From positions 828,501 through 892,500 of the forward strand of contig CAKKTE020000188.1 in NCBI GenBank assembly GCA_920105625.2: DNA of 64,000 nt, given 5' to 3'. Every line of letters starts with the position of its first letter. The stretch's first letter is position 1. The translations under genes were made by a program, and so were the position numbers. Positions 1-9,950 of the stretch are shown here, piece by piece. Below the pieces are notes generated by a model, which saw only the letters and a program-made list of their open reading frames with translations, did no database searches and was not told where the DNA came from. This DNA comes from Clusia tigrina. Lineage: Eukaryota; Arthropoda; Insecta; Diptera; Clusiidae.

Positions 1-1022
1 TTAATTTAATGCAATTGCGCTGATTACATAAAAAGTTTTATTTTTAATTTTTTTTTTATATGGATAGCAACCACTCAACCATTCATCTCTAATATGGTAT
101 AAAATCAAATAAGCATACATACAGCAGAAATATAAATTATAAATTATATCATTTATGTTTCTGGCAATGTTCATGTTCATGTCAGAGTAGCTGATGGCTG
201 TCAAAATATGAAGTGGGCAAATTATGTTAAAGCATTTAATTTTGTACATGGCTTTGAACAGTAAACAACAGAGATGCGTTCTCGCATTGAATGCTTTAAG
301 AGAGTTAAAAAAACTGCAATCAGAAATTGAATAGTTTATAATTGCACAAACACTCAAATTCTCGATAAATAATTATTTCGCTTCTACTAAATTTAATTTG
401 TGCCATTTTTAAATAGACAAACGTTCAAATCGAGTGAAACCTCAAATTTATGTCAGGGTTTCTGGCAGAACTGCTGTCTTGACATAATATTTAATTTTTT
501 TGGTATGACATCAACATATGGAGTCTCCACTCAACATTTTGATGTTAAGACATGAACATTGCCATGAATTATAGCTAGTCGAGTCACTATGTTAAAATAT
601 TGCCAATGAAATTTGACAGTTGTTATGAAATGAAAATTTGCGTGTCGAGACGTGGGGTTAAGACTAGAATGATAAAATAGAAGATTGCGCCAATGCTGAT
701 ACGAAAATTTCCTCTCTCTGCGCATATCCTCATAAGGCGCATACGAAATGAGAGAACAGTCAAAATGCATATATTTTTGTGTGGAAAATGTGATAATTTG
801 TGTTTAATATTAAATATTTTCATATTTATAACATTTTAAAATAATATTTATATAAATAAATGTGAAATAAAATATTTCAATTGAATTGGTTTTAAAATTT
901 TTGTTCTATTCAATCATATTTGTTGGTTAAATTTGTACCAAGAAAGTTGTTATTTACTGTTTTGGTGCGATAATGGAAATACAACATGAAATAATTATGA
1001 AAAATTAAATGTTTATATTAAT

Positions 1023-1097
<75 letters not shown>

Positions 1098-1274
1098 TTA
1101 TATGATATTAATATATTTATATTTAGTAAATCAGTACACAAATTAACTTTTTCTTTCTTGGTACATGAAAATCCGCTTAATCCGCTGCTTAAGTATTTTT
1201 TATCGAATAATTTGTACTCGTTTACTTGCTAGTGCATTTGTTAAGTTATATATTATTAAAAATAATTAAAATCC
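1..1274. other. AT-rich non-coding DNA, no gene recognised
   Basis: Small open frames on both strands here have no domain, no conserved motif and AT-driven composition, so I do not call genes. The stretch contains the (TA)n block listed separately. Confidence 0.6.
1026..1092. repeat. (TA)n microsatellite, about 33 units
   Basis: An uninterrupted TA dinucleotide run. It is not next to a recognised element end, unlike three of the other long TA blocks in the window. Confidence 0.97.
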
Positions 1275-2256
1275 TGTTACCGCACCACTAGAATGATGCA
1301 GTGTGGTGACCACGGCTAGCTCACCGCAATGGTCGTGGTCCTTAACCCGCCACACTGCATCGGGTGGGGCAACACTAAAAAAAAACTCCAACTCACCATG
1401 TTTCCCAGCATCCTCCGCTACGTCGACAAGCGAGCCCGCCCCATATTGACCGCCTTAGCCTAACATTTTTAACATAAAATTAAACATAACTACACATTTT
1501 ACTTAAATAAATAACATACATATACTCGAGTACTTAATAACTTAAATAAATGTTTACTTATCTCTAGGGGCGGGCGGCAGCCTCCTTTTTCCTTCCCGAC
1601 CTCTGCTACACGACTTTTAAATATGAGCGAGCTCAACTCGAAAAAGCAGCTTAATTACGATTATAACTCATGGAGCATATAATTTATACCACAAATAACG
1701 ATTCTGTGCAATTTGCGTGGCGAATTATAACTCAAAGAAACGATATTATTCGAGGCCAACGAAATTTGACCTACACTGACCGTGCCACTAATACAGAGGA
1801 CGTCCACGTTCTGCTCTGCTTTGAATCTTTATTTTTGAAAATAACTTTCACTTCATTTATTATAAGAATAGAAACACTATTTTTACACTATTGTAGTTAT
1901 GCTGCGACAATTTTTCTATTGATTCAACTAAAATACGCTACTAACAAACAATCACCGGACCACGGACGAGACGACTCTTTTCTGCCAATACCACCGACAC
2001 GAACTAAAAAACATCCTATCTTCATTTTCCTCGGCCTCTTCCGCTATTCCATCAGTGACCGCTCCAGCGGTCGAGGCGGTCAGTCACCTTTTTTTCAAAT
2101 TTCTACCATTCTGAGGCAGCGCCATCTGTACCTCAGAATCTGGTAGGTTTCAGCCTGGCCGCATTCACCAGCAAAGCGGACAAGTGGAAGGAACAACAGA
2201 AGGAGGGGAGCAAAACAACCCTACACACGGTGGACGCCAAAACAACGATCGCAACA
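1275..2256 (-). mobile_element. Repeat family R, copy 1 (solo-LTR-like, 982 bp)
   Basis: One of five copies of a dispersed repeat; the others are at 13241-14441, 29316-29847, 45536-45654 and 50022-50963. Ends on the plus strand are TGTTACCGCACC and CGATCGCAACA, i.e. TG...CA. The copy is flanked by the 4-bp direct repeat ATCC (1271-1274 and 2257-2260). These traits fit a solo LTR; strand is inferred from the orientation that reads TGTTGCGATCG to GGTAACA. Near one end is a 12-bp perfect inverted repeat (1295-1306 with 1350-1361) enclosing a second 7-bp stem (GACCACG/CGTGGTC). No coding capacity is convincing; the open frame at 1670-2146 is incidental. The family name is unknown, and a short non-autonomous element with LTR-like ends is an alternative. 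Confidence 0.7.
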
Positions 2257-2846
2257 ATCCTTTTAATTCATAAATTATCGCCTTTGCACATGCATTTTTC
2301 ATATAAAAAAATATTTGAAAGCGCCTTATAACGTCACACCCAATCAGCTGTGATGAGTTTTTGTCGCGAGATCGGACCTGCGCATGGCGTAATCTTCTAT
2401 TCTATCATTCTTAGGGTTAAGAAGGATATATAGAAGCGAACACAGAAAAGGGACACTTAAAGGTAAAATTTTCTGACGTTTAAAAAAAATTTCTTTGTTT
2501 ATTATTTGTTTCCCAAATGGATAGGTTTTCTTAACATTGGTTCTGAAGAAAATCAGCCACACTAATACAGTTTTACATTTGTTAAGTGTGCGCAAAACAA
2601 GAGTAATTTCTCTGTATTCTCTGATATATAGGTAGCGGAAAAAGTTAACACTATGCTATATGAGGCCACAGCATAAAACGAACAATTGTAGCTAACGAAC
2701 ACAGTTAGCCATCTAGAGAACTCAGGTTGTTTGACAAGCCTATTATTTAAGTTTACTCTCTACACCGTATTTTGAATTTTGTTGTCAAATAGTAATTATG
2801 AAATAACTAAATCAATAAATAAATATTCTGAAAAAAATAAATAAAT
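2257..2846. other. Unassigned spacer, no gene seen
   Basis: AT-rich DNA between R copy 1 and a long TA block. It has no coding motif and no match to any other part of the window. Confidence 0.5.
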
Positions 2847-3142
<296 letters not shown>

Positions 3143-3164
3143 TCATCAGATGGAGCCTGAGGTC

Positions 3165-3728
3165 GAGCCACTTCACGCGGGTGATGTCATCCGTGGCCCG
3201 GTCACCCGCTAGGGAGCGCATCTGTCGCAGGAGTTGGGACGGCTTCCTGTCCCCCAGCTAGAGTTGGGTGAGTAGTCTGTGGAGCTGTCGATCCGCCGAG
3301 TCGGTGAGGCGATTTAATATTGCCGTCTTCAGCGCCTCATACTTGCCCACGGGCGGCACTGTGCGGAGTACATCCGTGACCTCGGAAATAGTCTCCGGGT
3401 CGAGCGCCGCAACTACTAGATTGTAGCGGCTGTTGTCGTTGCGCACATGGTGTATTTGGAACGCGGCCTCGATCTGGTAAAACCACAGATCGGGGTTACT
3501 CCTCCAGAAAGGTAGGAGCCGACAGCTGCTCACCGCCTCGATCGCGGGCGGCGACGAAAAGGAGGCGTGTCCCCCAGGTTCCCCAGCACGGTGTGGCGGC
3601 AGGTGGTGTGTCGGTATCAGCAATGGCGTGGGCATGGCCAGCTGTGCCTCCGCATGCACGTGCGGTGGTTGTGGCTGCTGGTGTGGTGGCGGCGGCGCCG
3701 GTCCTGAGGCTGTTGGCGAGCGGAGCAT
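3165..3728 (-). pseudogene. gag: CsRn1 copy 1 gag, N-terminal fragment
   Basis: The Gag start lies 17 bp beyond the primer-binding site. A proline- and histidine-rich N-terminus (residues 1-60) leads into the capsid-like segment with FWRSNPDLWFYQIEAAF and LDPETISEV, then LKTAILNRLTDSADRQLHRLLTQL. The frame stops at 3258-3260 (a CTAG change against the other copies), then homologous gag sequence continues to about 3165 (VKWLDL region), where it is cut and fused to LTR sequence. Gag would form the cytoplasmic particle; this piece lacks the zinc motif. The remaining part of gag from the same region sits at the other end of the element (7832-8405), overlapping this piece by about 100 bp. Confidence 0.8.
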
Positions 3729-3744
3729 CCTATGCGTGTTTTAT

Positions 3745-3762
3745 ATCACGTCGGGGTCACCA
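3745..3762 (-). promoter_or_regulatory. Primer-binding site, tRNA-Trp type
   Basis: Minus-strand TGGTGACCCCGACGTGAT directly follows the LTR. It is complementary to the 3' end of insect tRNA-Trp, the primer known for CsRn1-clade elements. The same 18 bases occur at 49360-49377. Confidence 0.85.
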
Positions 3763-3763
3763 A

Positions 3764-4139
3764 TTTGGCTTACGCTCGGGTGTAGCGTATCCAATAAAAA
3801 GAGAAAGAAATAAAACTAAAATTGAATGCTTATTTTAATTTAATAAATTTAAAAGATACTATGACGTATTTGTTATATCGTATACATAATATAAAATTCG
3901 TTTCTGCAAATTTCTAGAATTTTGTTAAGTCCAGTATTTAATATAAATTTTAATTTCACAAAACGCTCTATAACACTCCACACTAGCTTCAGCACAGAAA
4001 ATGAGAACGTGTGCACGGCTCCGGCGCTGCGAACGGAAAGAAAGAATGGAAAAGCCGGAAACACGAAGTGTGTTGTTCAGCAGCCAACACAGGCCAGTTC
4101 CGGTTTACCCATAAACACGCTGTGCGACAGCGACAGCGT
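3764..4139 (-). repeat. CsRn1 copy 1 complete LTR (about 376 bp)
   Basis: It is bounded by the end of pol (stop at 4141-4143) on one side and the primer-binding site on the other, so it serves as 3' LTR to the pol at higher coordinates and as 5' LTR to the gag fragment at lower coordinates. It is homologous to 49379-49728. The exact 5' base is uncertain by about 20 bp. Confidence 0.75.
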
Positions 4140-4140
4140 G

Positions 4141-5514
4141 TTAATAGATGGCGCGCGGAACTAACGCCTGCTTGCGTTGGCGTACCCGACAACTGGGTGG
4201 GGGTAGTGGTGTCGCCACAGGTATTCCTCCCCCAGTGATCGGCGCAGGAGGCGCGGAGAACGATACCCGTTTCGTCGGTCGACTCCCCGGCTGTGGTGTA
4301 GGTTGGTCCCCTAAGCGGGGCGGTGGTTGACTCCTCAGATGACTCCTTGGATGGATCGCTAGCGGGTCATTTGTCGATGACGAAGACGACGGTTGCGGCG
4401 ATGGCGATCGGGATGGCGATGATGATCGGGATGGCGCTGATGATCGGGATGCCTGCAGCGATGGCGACGATGTTGAGTCACTTATTTCGAGGTGGGCCGG
4501 CTTCAAGCAATCCGTAGAGATGGCTTTCTCGACGCCGTTCAAGTCGATGATGAAGCTCTTGTCGTTGACCCGGCAAATTACCTTGTGGGGGCCCGTATAT
4601 GGCGGCTCGAGTGGCCTCCGGATTTTGTCCAGCTTGCAGAATACGTGCGTGCAGGTGCGCAATTCTTTGAAGACGAACGGCTTCTGTCTCGAGTGGTTGG
4701 ATGCTGGTACTGGCTTGATCGCTTTTACCAGCTTGCGCAACTGCTCGATGAAAACCGGTTGGGCGGTAGGGTCGTTTTGTTGTCCGAAGAATTCCCCCGG
4801 CAGGCGTAGTTGGGTGCCGAAGAGCATCTCGGCTGGAGTTGCTTTGAGGTCCTCTTTGTACGCCGTCCGCATCCCCAATAGCACTGTTGGCAAGGCGTCT
4901 GGCCATGGTGTGTCTGGACAGCATATCAAGGCCGCTTTTAGTGTGCGGTGTAGTCTCTCCACCATGCCGTTTGGTTGTGGGTGTTAAGGCGTTGTGTGAA
5001 CATGGTTAGCACCCGTCATTTTCGCGAGAGCCATGAATAGCTCCCCCTCGAATTGACCCCCTTGGTCGGAGGTGATGGTGAGTGGCGTGCCGAAAGTGCA
5101 GACCCAACTGTGGAAGAACGCTCGTGCGACGGTCACAGCTCGAATGTCCGGGAGTGGGACAGCCACCGGCCATCGGGAAAAGCGGTCGATGATGGTCAGG
5201 CAGTGCGACAGTCCTCTCACCAGCAGTAGCTTGATCAGGTCAACATGAACGTGGCAGAACCTGTCATCTGTCTCCCCGAAGCTTTGCAACTCGGCGCGGT
5301 TGTGGCGATGGACCTTCGCGCGTTGGCATGGTTGGCATTCACGAGCCCAGCGGAGCGCGTCCTTGCGCATGCTTGGCCAGAAGTATTTCGCCACCAGATG
5401 TTTCGCCGTTGCTCGACCACTCGGGTGGGATGATCCGTGTACGATGCCAAACGCCGTTCGACGCAGGTTGGATGGCAAATAGGGCCGTGTCGCCCCATCG
5501 GTAACCAGACACAA
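4141..5514 (-). pseudogene. pol: CsRn1 copy 1 integrase and pol C-terminus
   Basis: The frame holds an integrase: an HHCC-like N-terminal part (HGSSHPSGRATAKHLV ... CQPCQRAKVH), catalytic D in HVDLIKLL, D in TSDQGGQFEG, and E in VERLHRTLK. A C-terminal serine/proline-rich tail follows the region of PPYTGPHKVICRVNDKSF. One in-frame stop at 4984-4986 separates the second D from the E, so no full integrase can be made. At the upstream side (about 5515-5540) roughly 170 bp present in copy 2 are missing, joining RNase H to the integrase N-terminus out of register. It would act in the nucleus to insert element cDNA. Confidence 0.85.
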
Positions 5515-6554
5515 TCTGCCACAACGTTTTCTCCCCAGGGAACGTACACAAATCGTGTGTTGAACTGGAGGATGTAGTCCAGGTGTCGGCTCTGCCTCGG
5601 CGTTGCCTTGTCCGAGCGTTGTTGTGCGGCGTAGGCGAGCGGCTTGTGGTCCGTGTTGTTGTGAGTTAGAACCATACTACCTACGTGTAGTTTACTCACA
5701 GCACCGACTCCTAATAGATGCCACACTATGTTAAATTAGCATGTGCTAAAACGGTGCTATAATAAGGCATACTTCTAGGGTTTAAGTATTTCAAGTTGAT
5801 GTGATCTGTGCAACGTTATTATGTAAGCTTTTAGAGTGTTACAGTTCCGCAGTCGAGTCGACGAGGGCAGCGTAGTGCACCGTCGCCACTTTTGAAGTGG
5901 GTCAGTTGGCTTGACCAACTGACACCAATTAACAGGTGCAGAACTGGAACACCAGAAAGGTCAGTTCACAGACTGAGATAGGTTTTTAAAAAATAGTATA
6001 TAAGCATTAGGTTTCGTAAGAATAAATCTCTTCTTGTGTTTTGAAACTGTAAAGCAATAAGTGTTTAAATTCAACGTTAGGGCTCTTAAGTTTTCAGCAC
6101 GCGCCCGAAGAACTGCGACAGGACGTCCCCAACCAGGCAAGGACTCGAGTTCCCCAACAGTGGGGATTGTGAAGGCGTGTGCCTCCAGGATCCTCCTGAA
6201 GTGCCTGACTGCAGCATACACCGCGAGCAACTCCCTGTCGTAGGCGCTGTAGCGAGTTACTGGGGGACTGAGCTTCCTAGAGAAGAACCCCAGAGTCTTC
6301 CAGGTCCCATCGGGTTGCTCTTGGTTGAGTGCCGCTCCGATGGCGGTGCTCGATGCGTCGGTGTAGAGAGCGATTGGCGCGGTAGGCGAGAGGAAGCCTG
6401 AATCTGCAGCTGCTGCGATACTCGCCTTGCACTGCTGGAATGCCTGCTCCGTTTGCGTCGTCCAGCTAATCACCGCCTTCTTCTTCGTTAGGTTTCTCAG
6501 AAGCTCGTTGAGCGGGGCCTGTAGTTCCGCGGCGTGCGGTATACACCTGCGTTA
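5515..6554 (-). pseudogene. pol: CsRn1 copy 1 RNase H domain, split by a solo LTR
   Basis: Upstream half (6473 to 6160) has AFQQCKASIAAAADSGFLSP and the RNase H acidic motif LYTDASSTAIGAALNQ, ending at HAFTI. The downstream half resumes at 5656 with TDHKPLAYAAQQRSDKA and FNTRFVYV. The 503 bp between them belong to another element. A single in-frame stop (6552-6554) separates RT from RNase H, directly after FLGMVNY. Copy 2 has a stop in the same codon. Confidence 0.85.
5657..6159 (+). mobile_element. Solo LTR of element-B family, inserted in CsRn1 pol
   Basis: It starts TGTTGTGAGTTAG and ends CCCCAACA, and matches the 5' LTR of element B (33748-34232) over its whole length with scattered differences and small indels. 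Flanks GTGT (5653-5656) and GTGG (6160-6163) are a 4-bp target duplication with one change; removing it rejoins the RNase H sequence as found uninterrupted in copy 2 (near 46878). It contains a TATATAAG box (about 5998) and AATAAA (about 6022), as expected for an LTR promoter and polyadenylation signal. Confidence 0.9.
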
Positions 6555-7934
6555 GTAATTAACCATACCCAGGAAACGTCTCAGCTGGGTAGAGTCTGTC
6601 GGGCTTGGAAAGGCGTCGATCGCCTCGATCTTTGGGCGCGGGGGCCAGAACCCCTCTTTCGAGACTCGATACCCAGCGAATGTAACTTCCTGGGCACCGA
6701 GTTGGCATTTGTCCAAGTTGATGCGTAGGTTCGCCGCTCTCAGCGTCTCCAACAATTGGCTCAAATGATGCAGGTGCTCGTCATGCGTCTCGGATGCGAT
6801 GAGCAGGTCGTCTACGTAGCCCTTCACGAAGGGGAGTTTCCTCAGTAGGTGATTAATTACCCGCTGAAGCGTTTGCGCGGAGTTACGCAGGCCTAATGGC
6901 ATACCCACGAACTCGAAGAGGCCGAAAGGTGTTGTGACTGCCGTTTTCGGGATGTCAGCTTTGGCAACCGGGATTTGGTAGAAGGCTTTCTGCAGATCGA
7001 TTACAGAGAATACTTTTCCCCGGCTCTCCTGGATCAGGTCCTCGATGATCGGTAGAGGATATCGGTCTGGCAAGGTACACGCGTTGAGGCGGCGGTAGTC
7101 GCCGTTGGCTCGCCAGATTCCATTCGGCTTTGGTACCATGTGTAGCGGACTAGCCCATGGGCTCGATGATGGGCGTACCACCCCCTTGTCGAGGAGGTCG
7201 GCGAACTCTTCTTTGGCAGCAGCGAGTCGTTCACCGACGAAACTACGGGGGCGCTCGAAAACGGGAGGGCCCTCCGTGACGATGAAGTGTTGTACCGGTA
7301 AGTCTGGTACAGTGGCCATGACCCCAGCTGGTGAAGCGAGTTGCAGGAAGCGCTGGACGAGCTCTCTATACCGGTCGCCATGTGGTCCCTCAGGTGCATC
7401 AATGCGAGCCACTGTGGAGATGCCGTAGATTCGAGCCGGGTCCATGCGGCCCGTTGGCGCGATATTGGTAAGGGGGTCTACGATGCGTCGTCCCCTCAAG
7501 TCTACCAGGAGCCCATAGTATGCCAGGAAGTCCGCCCCGAGAATGGCAGTTTGCACATCGGCCACAGTGAACGCCCAAGTAAAATCACGACGCAGGGCGA
7601 GGTTCAGCTTCAGCGTGAGCTGCCCGTATGTGGCTATCGGCGACGAGTTGGCGGCGTATAGCGTGAGGCCGTTTCGCTGTAGTTTGCGGGCGACCGTTCC
7701 CCTCGGCAGTAAGGAGACCACTGAACCCGAGTCCACGAGAAAGCGAGTGGATGTCGTTCGATCCATTACGTGTAGGTGTTTTTCGGTTGGTGGTCGGCCG
7801 GCGTCGTTCGCCCAAGTCGGCGTCGGCAGCGCTAGTTTCCCGACGGCGTCGAGGCGGCGGCCACGGCGGCGGCAAAGATACACGGTGGTCGGCACTGCTG
7901 TGCTGTCGCCCCGTATTTCAGGTGATACCAACAT
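6552..7934 (-). CDS. pol: CsRn1 copy 1 protease-reverse transcriptase, open 460-codon block
   Basis: The frame is open over the retropepsin and the whole polymerase core. Protease: RFLVDSGSVVSLLP, with DSG active site, and ILGADFLAYYG downstream. RT: WASPLHMVPKPNGIWR, DYRRLNACTLPDRYPLP, the FSVIDLQKAFYQIPV motif with catalytic D, MPLGLRNSAQTLQR, and the catalytic KGYVDDLLIAS (YVDD box), then thumb. It stops at FLGMVNY (6552-6554) before RNase H. The first ATG (7934) is not the natural start: upstream gag is in another frame, so gag-pol frameshifting is likely. It is the best preserved coding block of this element, but not functional alone. Confidence 0.85.
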   Translation of the reverse strand: MLVSPEIRGDSTAVPTTVYLCRRRGRRLDAVGKLALPTPTWANDAGRPPTEKHLHVMDRTTSTRFLVDSGSVVSLLPRGTVARKLQRNGLTLYAANSSPIATYGQLTLKLNLALRRDFTWAFTVADVQTAILGADFLAYYGLLVDLRGRRIVDPLTNIAPTGRMDPARIYGISTVARIDAPEGPHGDRYRELVQRFLQLASPAGVMATVPDLPVQHFIVTEGPPVFERPRSFVGERLAAAKEEFADLLDKGVVRPSSSPWASPLHMVPKPNGIWRANGDYRRLNACTLPDRYPLPIIEDLIQESRGKVFSVIDLQKAFYQIPVAKADIPKTAVTTPFGLFEFVGMPLGLRNSAQTLQRVINHLLRKLPFVKGYVDDLLIASETHDEHLHHLSQLLETLRAANLRINLDKCQLGAQEVTFAGYRVSKEGFWPPRPKIEAIDAFPSPTDSTQLRRFLGMVNY

Positions 7935-8405
7935 TGGCCAGGCGCTGTAGAGCGATCTCGATGCCGGCTGGGGCTGCGGGTTTCAGCGCGACCCCTATGA
8001 AGTAGGGATGTTTTTTTACGCAGCAGCTCCTGATTCTCCCGCGTTAGTGCCACGAGCTGTGCCACTGACTGGCGCAGTGCGGCAAGCTCTGCGTGCACGG
8101 AGTTACCCGTTGAATCGTGCGACGATCTGTTCGCGAGTGGAGAGCGGGGTCTCGGAGACGAGAGTGGAGGTGACGTAGCTGCCACTGTAGGTCCGTTGTC
8201 GACCAGCTCGTCAGCTGCCTCTGCGAGCTCCTCCAGACTGGTGCCTTTCAGGATTTTGAGTAGCCGTCGCGTTGACGGCGGCATCAGGTCGAGCCACTTC
8301 ACGCGGATGATGTCATCCGTGGCCCGGTCACCCGCTAGGGAGCGCATCTGTCGTAGGAGTTGGGACGGCTTCCTGTCCCCCAGCTCGAGTTGGGTGAGTA
8401 GTCTG
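7832..8405 (-). pseudogene. gag: CsRn1 copy 1 gag, C-terminal fragment with zinc motif
   Basis: Gag resumes here at QLELGDRKPSQL and runs through MRSLAGDRATDD, VKWLDLMPPSTRRLLKIL and a coiled LAALRQSVAQLVALTREN segment to a single zinc motif CWYHLKYGATAQQCRPPC (CHCC type). The frame then ends in an alanine-rich tail at 7832 and overlaps the pol frame. At 8405 the sequence changes abruptly to a Mag-type element, so the first two thirds of gag are absent on this side. Confidence 0.8.
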
Positions 8406-9950
8406 GATTTTGTTTAATAAATTTTGTTTAATATCGGAGTTTGGATTTTGTTTAATAAATACCTGGTCACCTTCATTCAATTTGCTGTCCTTGCGTGTTC
8501 CACGATCGAAATATTTCTTGTTATATTGGCGTTGTTGTTCAATTTGTTTAGGTACGTTTTGTACTATTTCGAGATTTAAATTCGATGATGGTAAGTTACA
8601 TCGCAACCATCTACAAAACAATCGTTTAGCCGGGCTGGAACCAATTTTGTTTGGGGTATTTCTCCATAAGAGCAATGCTTTGTAAAAATCTGTGTTTGAA
8701 GCCACTGCTTTTTTCAGTAAATGTTTTGCAATTTTTACAGCCGCTTCAGCTTTGCCATTCGCCTGTTGATGGTGACGGCTAGATGTTCGATGGTCAAACT
8801 CCCACTCTATTGTAAAATTTTTGAACTCGGAGTTGACAAAATTTGTTCCATTGTCTGTAATCACCTTCATGGGTATACCGTATCTGCTGAAGTTTTTTCT
8901 ACATGTGTTTATAGTTGTCTTTGCTGATAAATTGTTGATTTCGTCGATTTCAAAAAAGTCGGAGTAATGGTCTACTGTTATCAGGAAATATCGAGTTTTG
9001 CCTTTAACTTGAAGTTCACATACGTCCATAGATATAATTTCGAAAGGTGTTGTTGGAATTTCTGGTATAACTAGGGCTTCTCTTTGTTGTTTCCTTGCAT
9101 ATATGTTGCATATATCACATCCTTGTATCATCTGTTTAATTTCGTCTGTTATTCCTCGCCAGTACACCGTTTCCCTTGCCAATTTTAATGTTGATTCAAT
9201 GCCCAAATGGGGTTGATGTAATCTGCTTAATATTTCACGTCGCATTTGCTGTGGTATAAGTAATCGGTTTCCTTTAAAAATCAAATCGCTGTTGATGACG
9301 AGCTCGCCTCTTATATTCCAGTATTGCTTTATATTTTCATTCACATTACTTTTGTCTTCAGGCCAACCTTCTCTTATTGTTGCCATAAGGGTTTTCATAA
9401 TGTTGTCGCAAGATGTTGCCTGTTTAATTTTGTTAATCGTTGTCAAACATATTCGCTTTTCGTCGACGTCACTGCATTCATTTAGCTGTTCTAATTCCAT
9501 CTCAATGTTGTATATGTCGAGTGATTTCTCCAATTGACACGGTGCTCGAGATAGAGTATCGGCAATATACATTTCGCTTCCCTTCGTATATATAATGTTG
9601 AAATTGTAACGTTGTAATGCCAAAATCATGGACTGTAACCTTTTCGGTGTTTTGAGTAATGGTTTTCTAAAAATGTTTACCAAAGGAGAATGATCGGTTT
9701 CTATTGTTACGTTCTTCCTTCCACAAATGTATTGGTCAAATCGTTTACACGCAAATAACACTGCTAACATCTCTTTTTCTATCTGAGCATAGTTTCGTAG
9801 TGTTGGTGTCAGGGTCTTTGAGGCATATATTATGGGATGATCATCTTGTAATAAAGTACAACCAAGCGCAAACGATGATGCGTCCGTCTGTATTACAACC
9901 GGTTTCCTTGCATTGTAGTATTGTAATACAGGAGTTTCCGTTATTAGTTT
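8406..9950 (-). pseudogene. pol: Mag-type RNase H and integrase, 3' truncated
   Basis: This continues the pol of the preceding entry in a different frame after one base-level frameshift. RNase H remnant: FACKRFDQYICGRKNVTIETDHSPL with RAPCQ linker; integrase: zinc part HQPHLGIESTLKLA ... GCDICNIYARKQQ, catalytic D in SMDVCELQVKG, D in ITDNGTNFVNSEF, E in QANGKAEAAVKI. The last codons (NEGDQVFIKQNPNSDIKQNLLNKIQ) run over an internal duplication and then into CsRn1 gag antisense, so the last 26 residues of the open frame are chimeric. Confidence 0.85.

Noticed and set aside
531..823. Short minus-strand open frames in the left flank
   Set aside because: AT-rich, no motifs, overlapping each other in different frames.
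1275..1400. Family R as a Helitron (hairpin near a CTAG end)
   Set aside because: Two copies show 4-bp target duplications and TG...CA ends, which Helitrons do not have.
8328..9770. A single 480-codon gene
   Set aside because: Its last part is antisense CsRn1 gag joined by a rearrangement; only the Mag portion is real coding homology.
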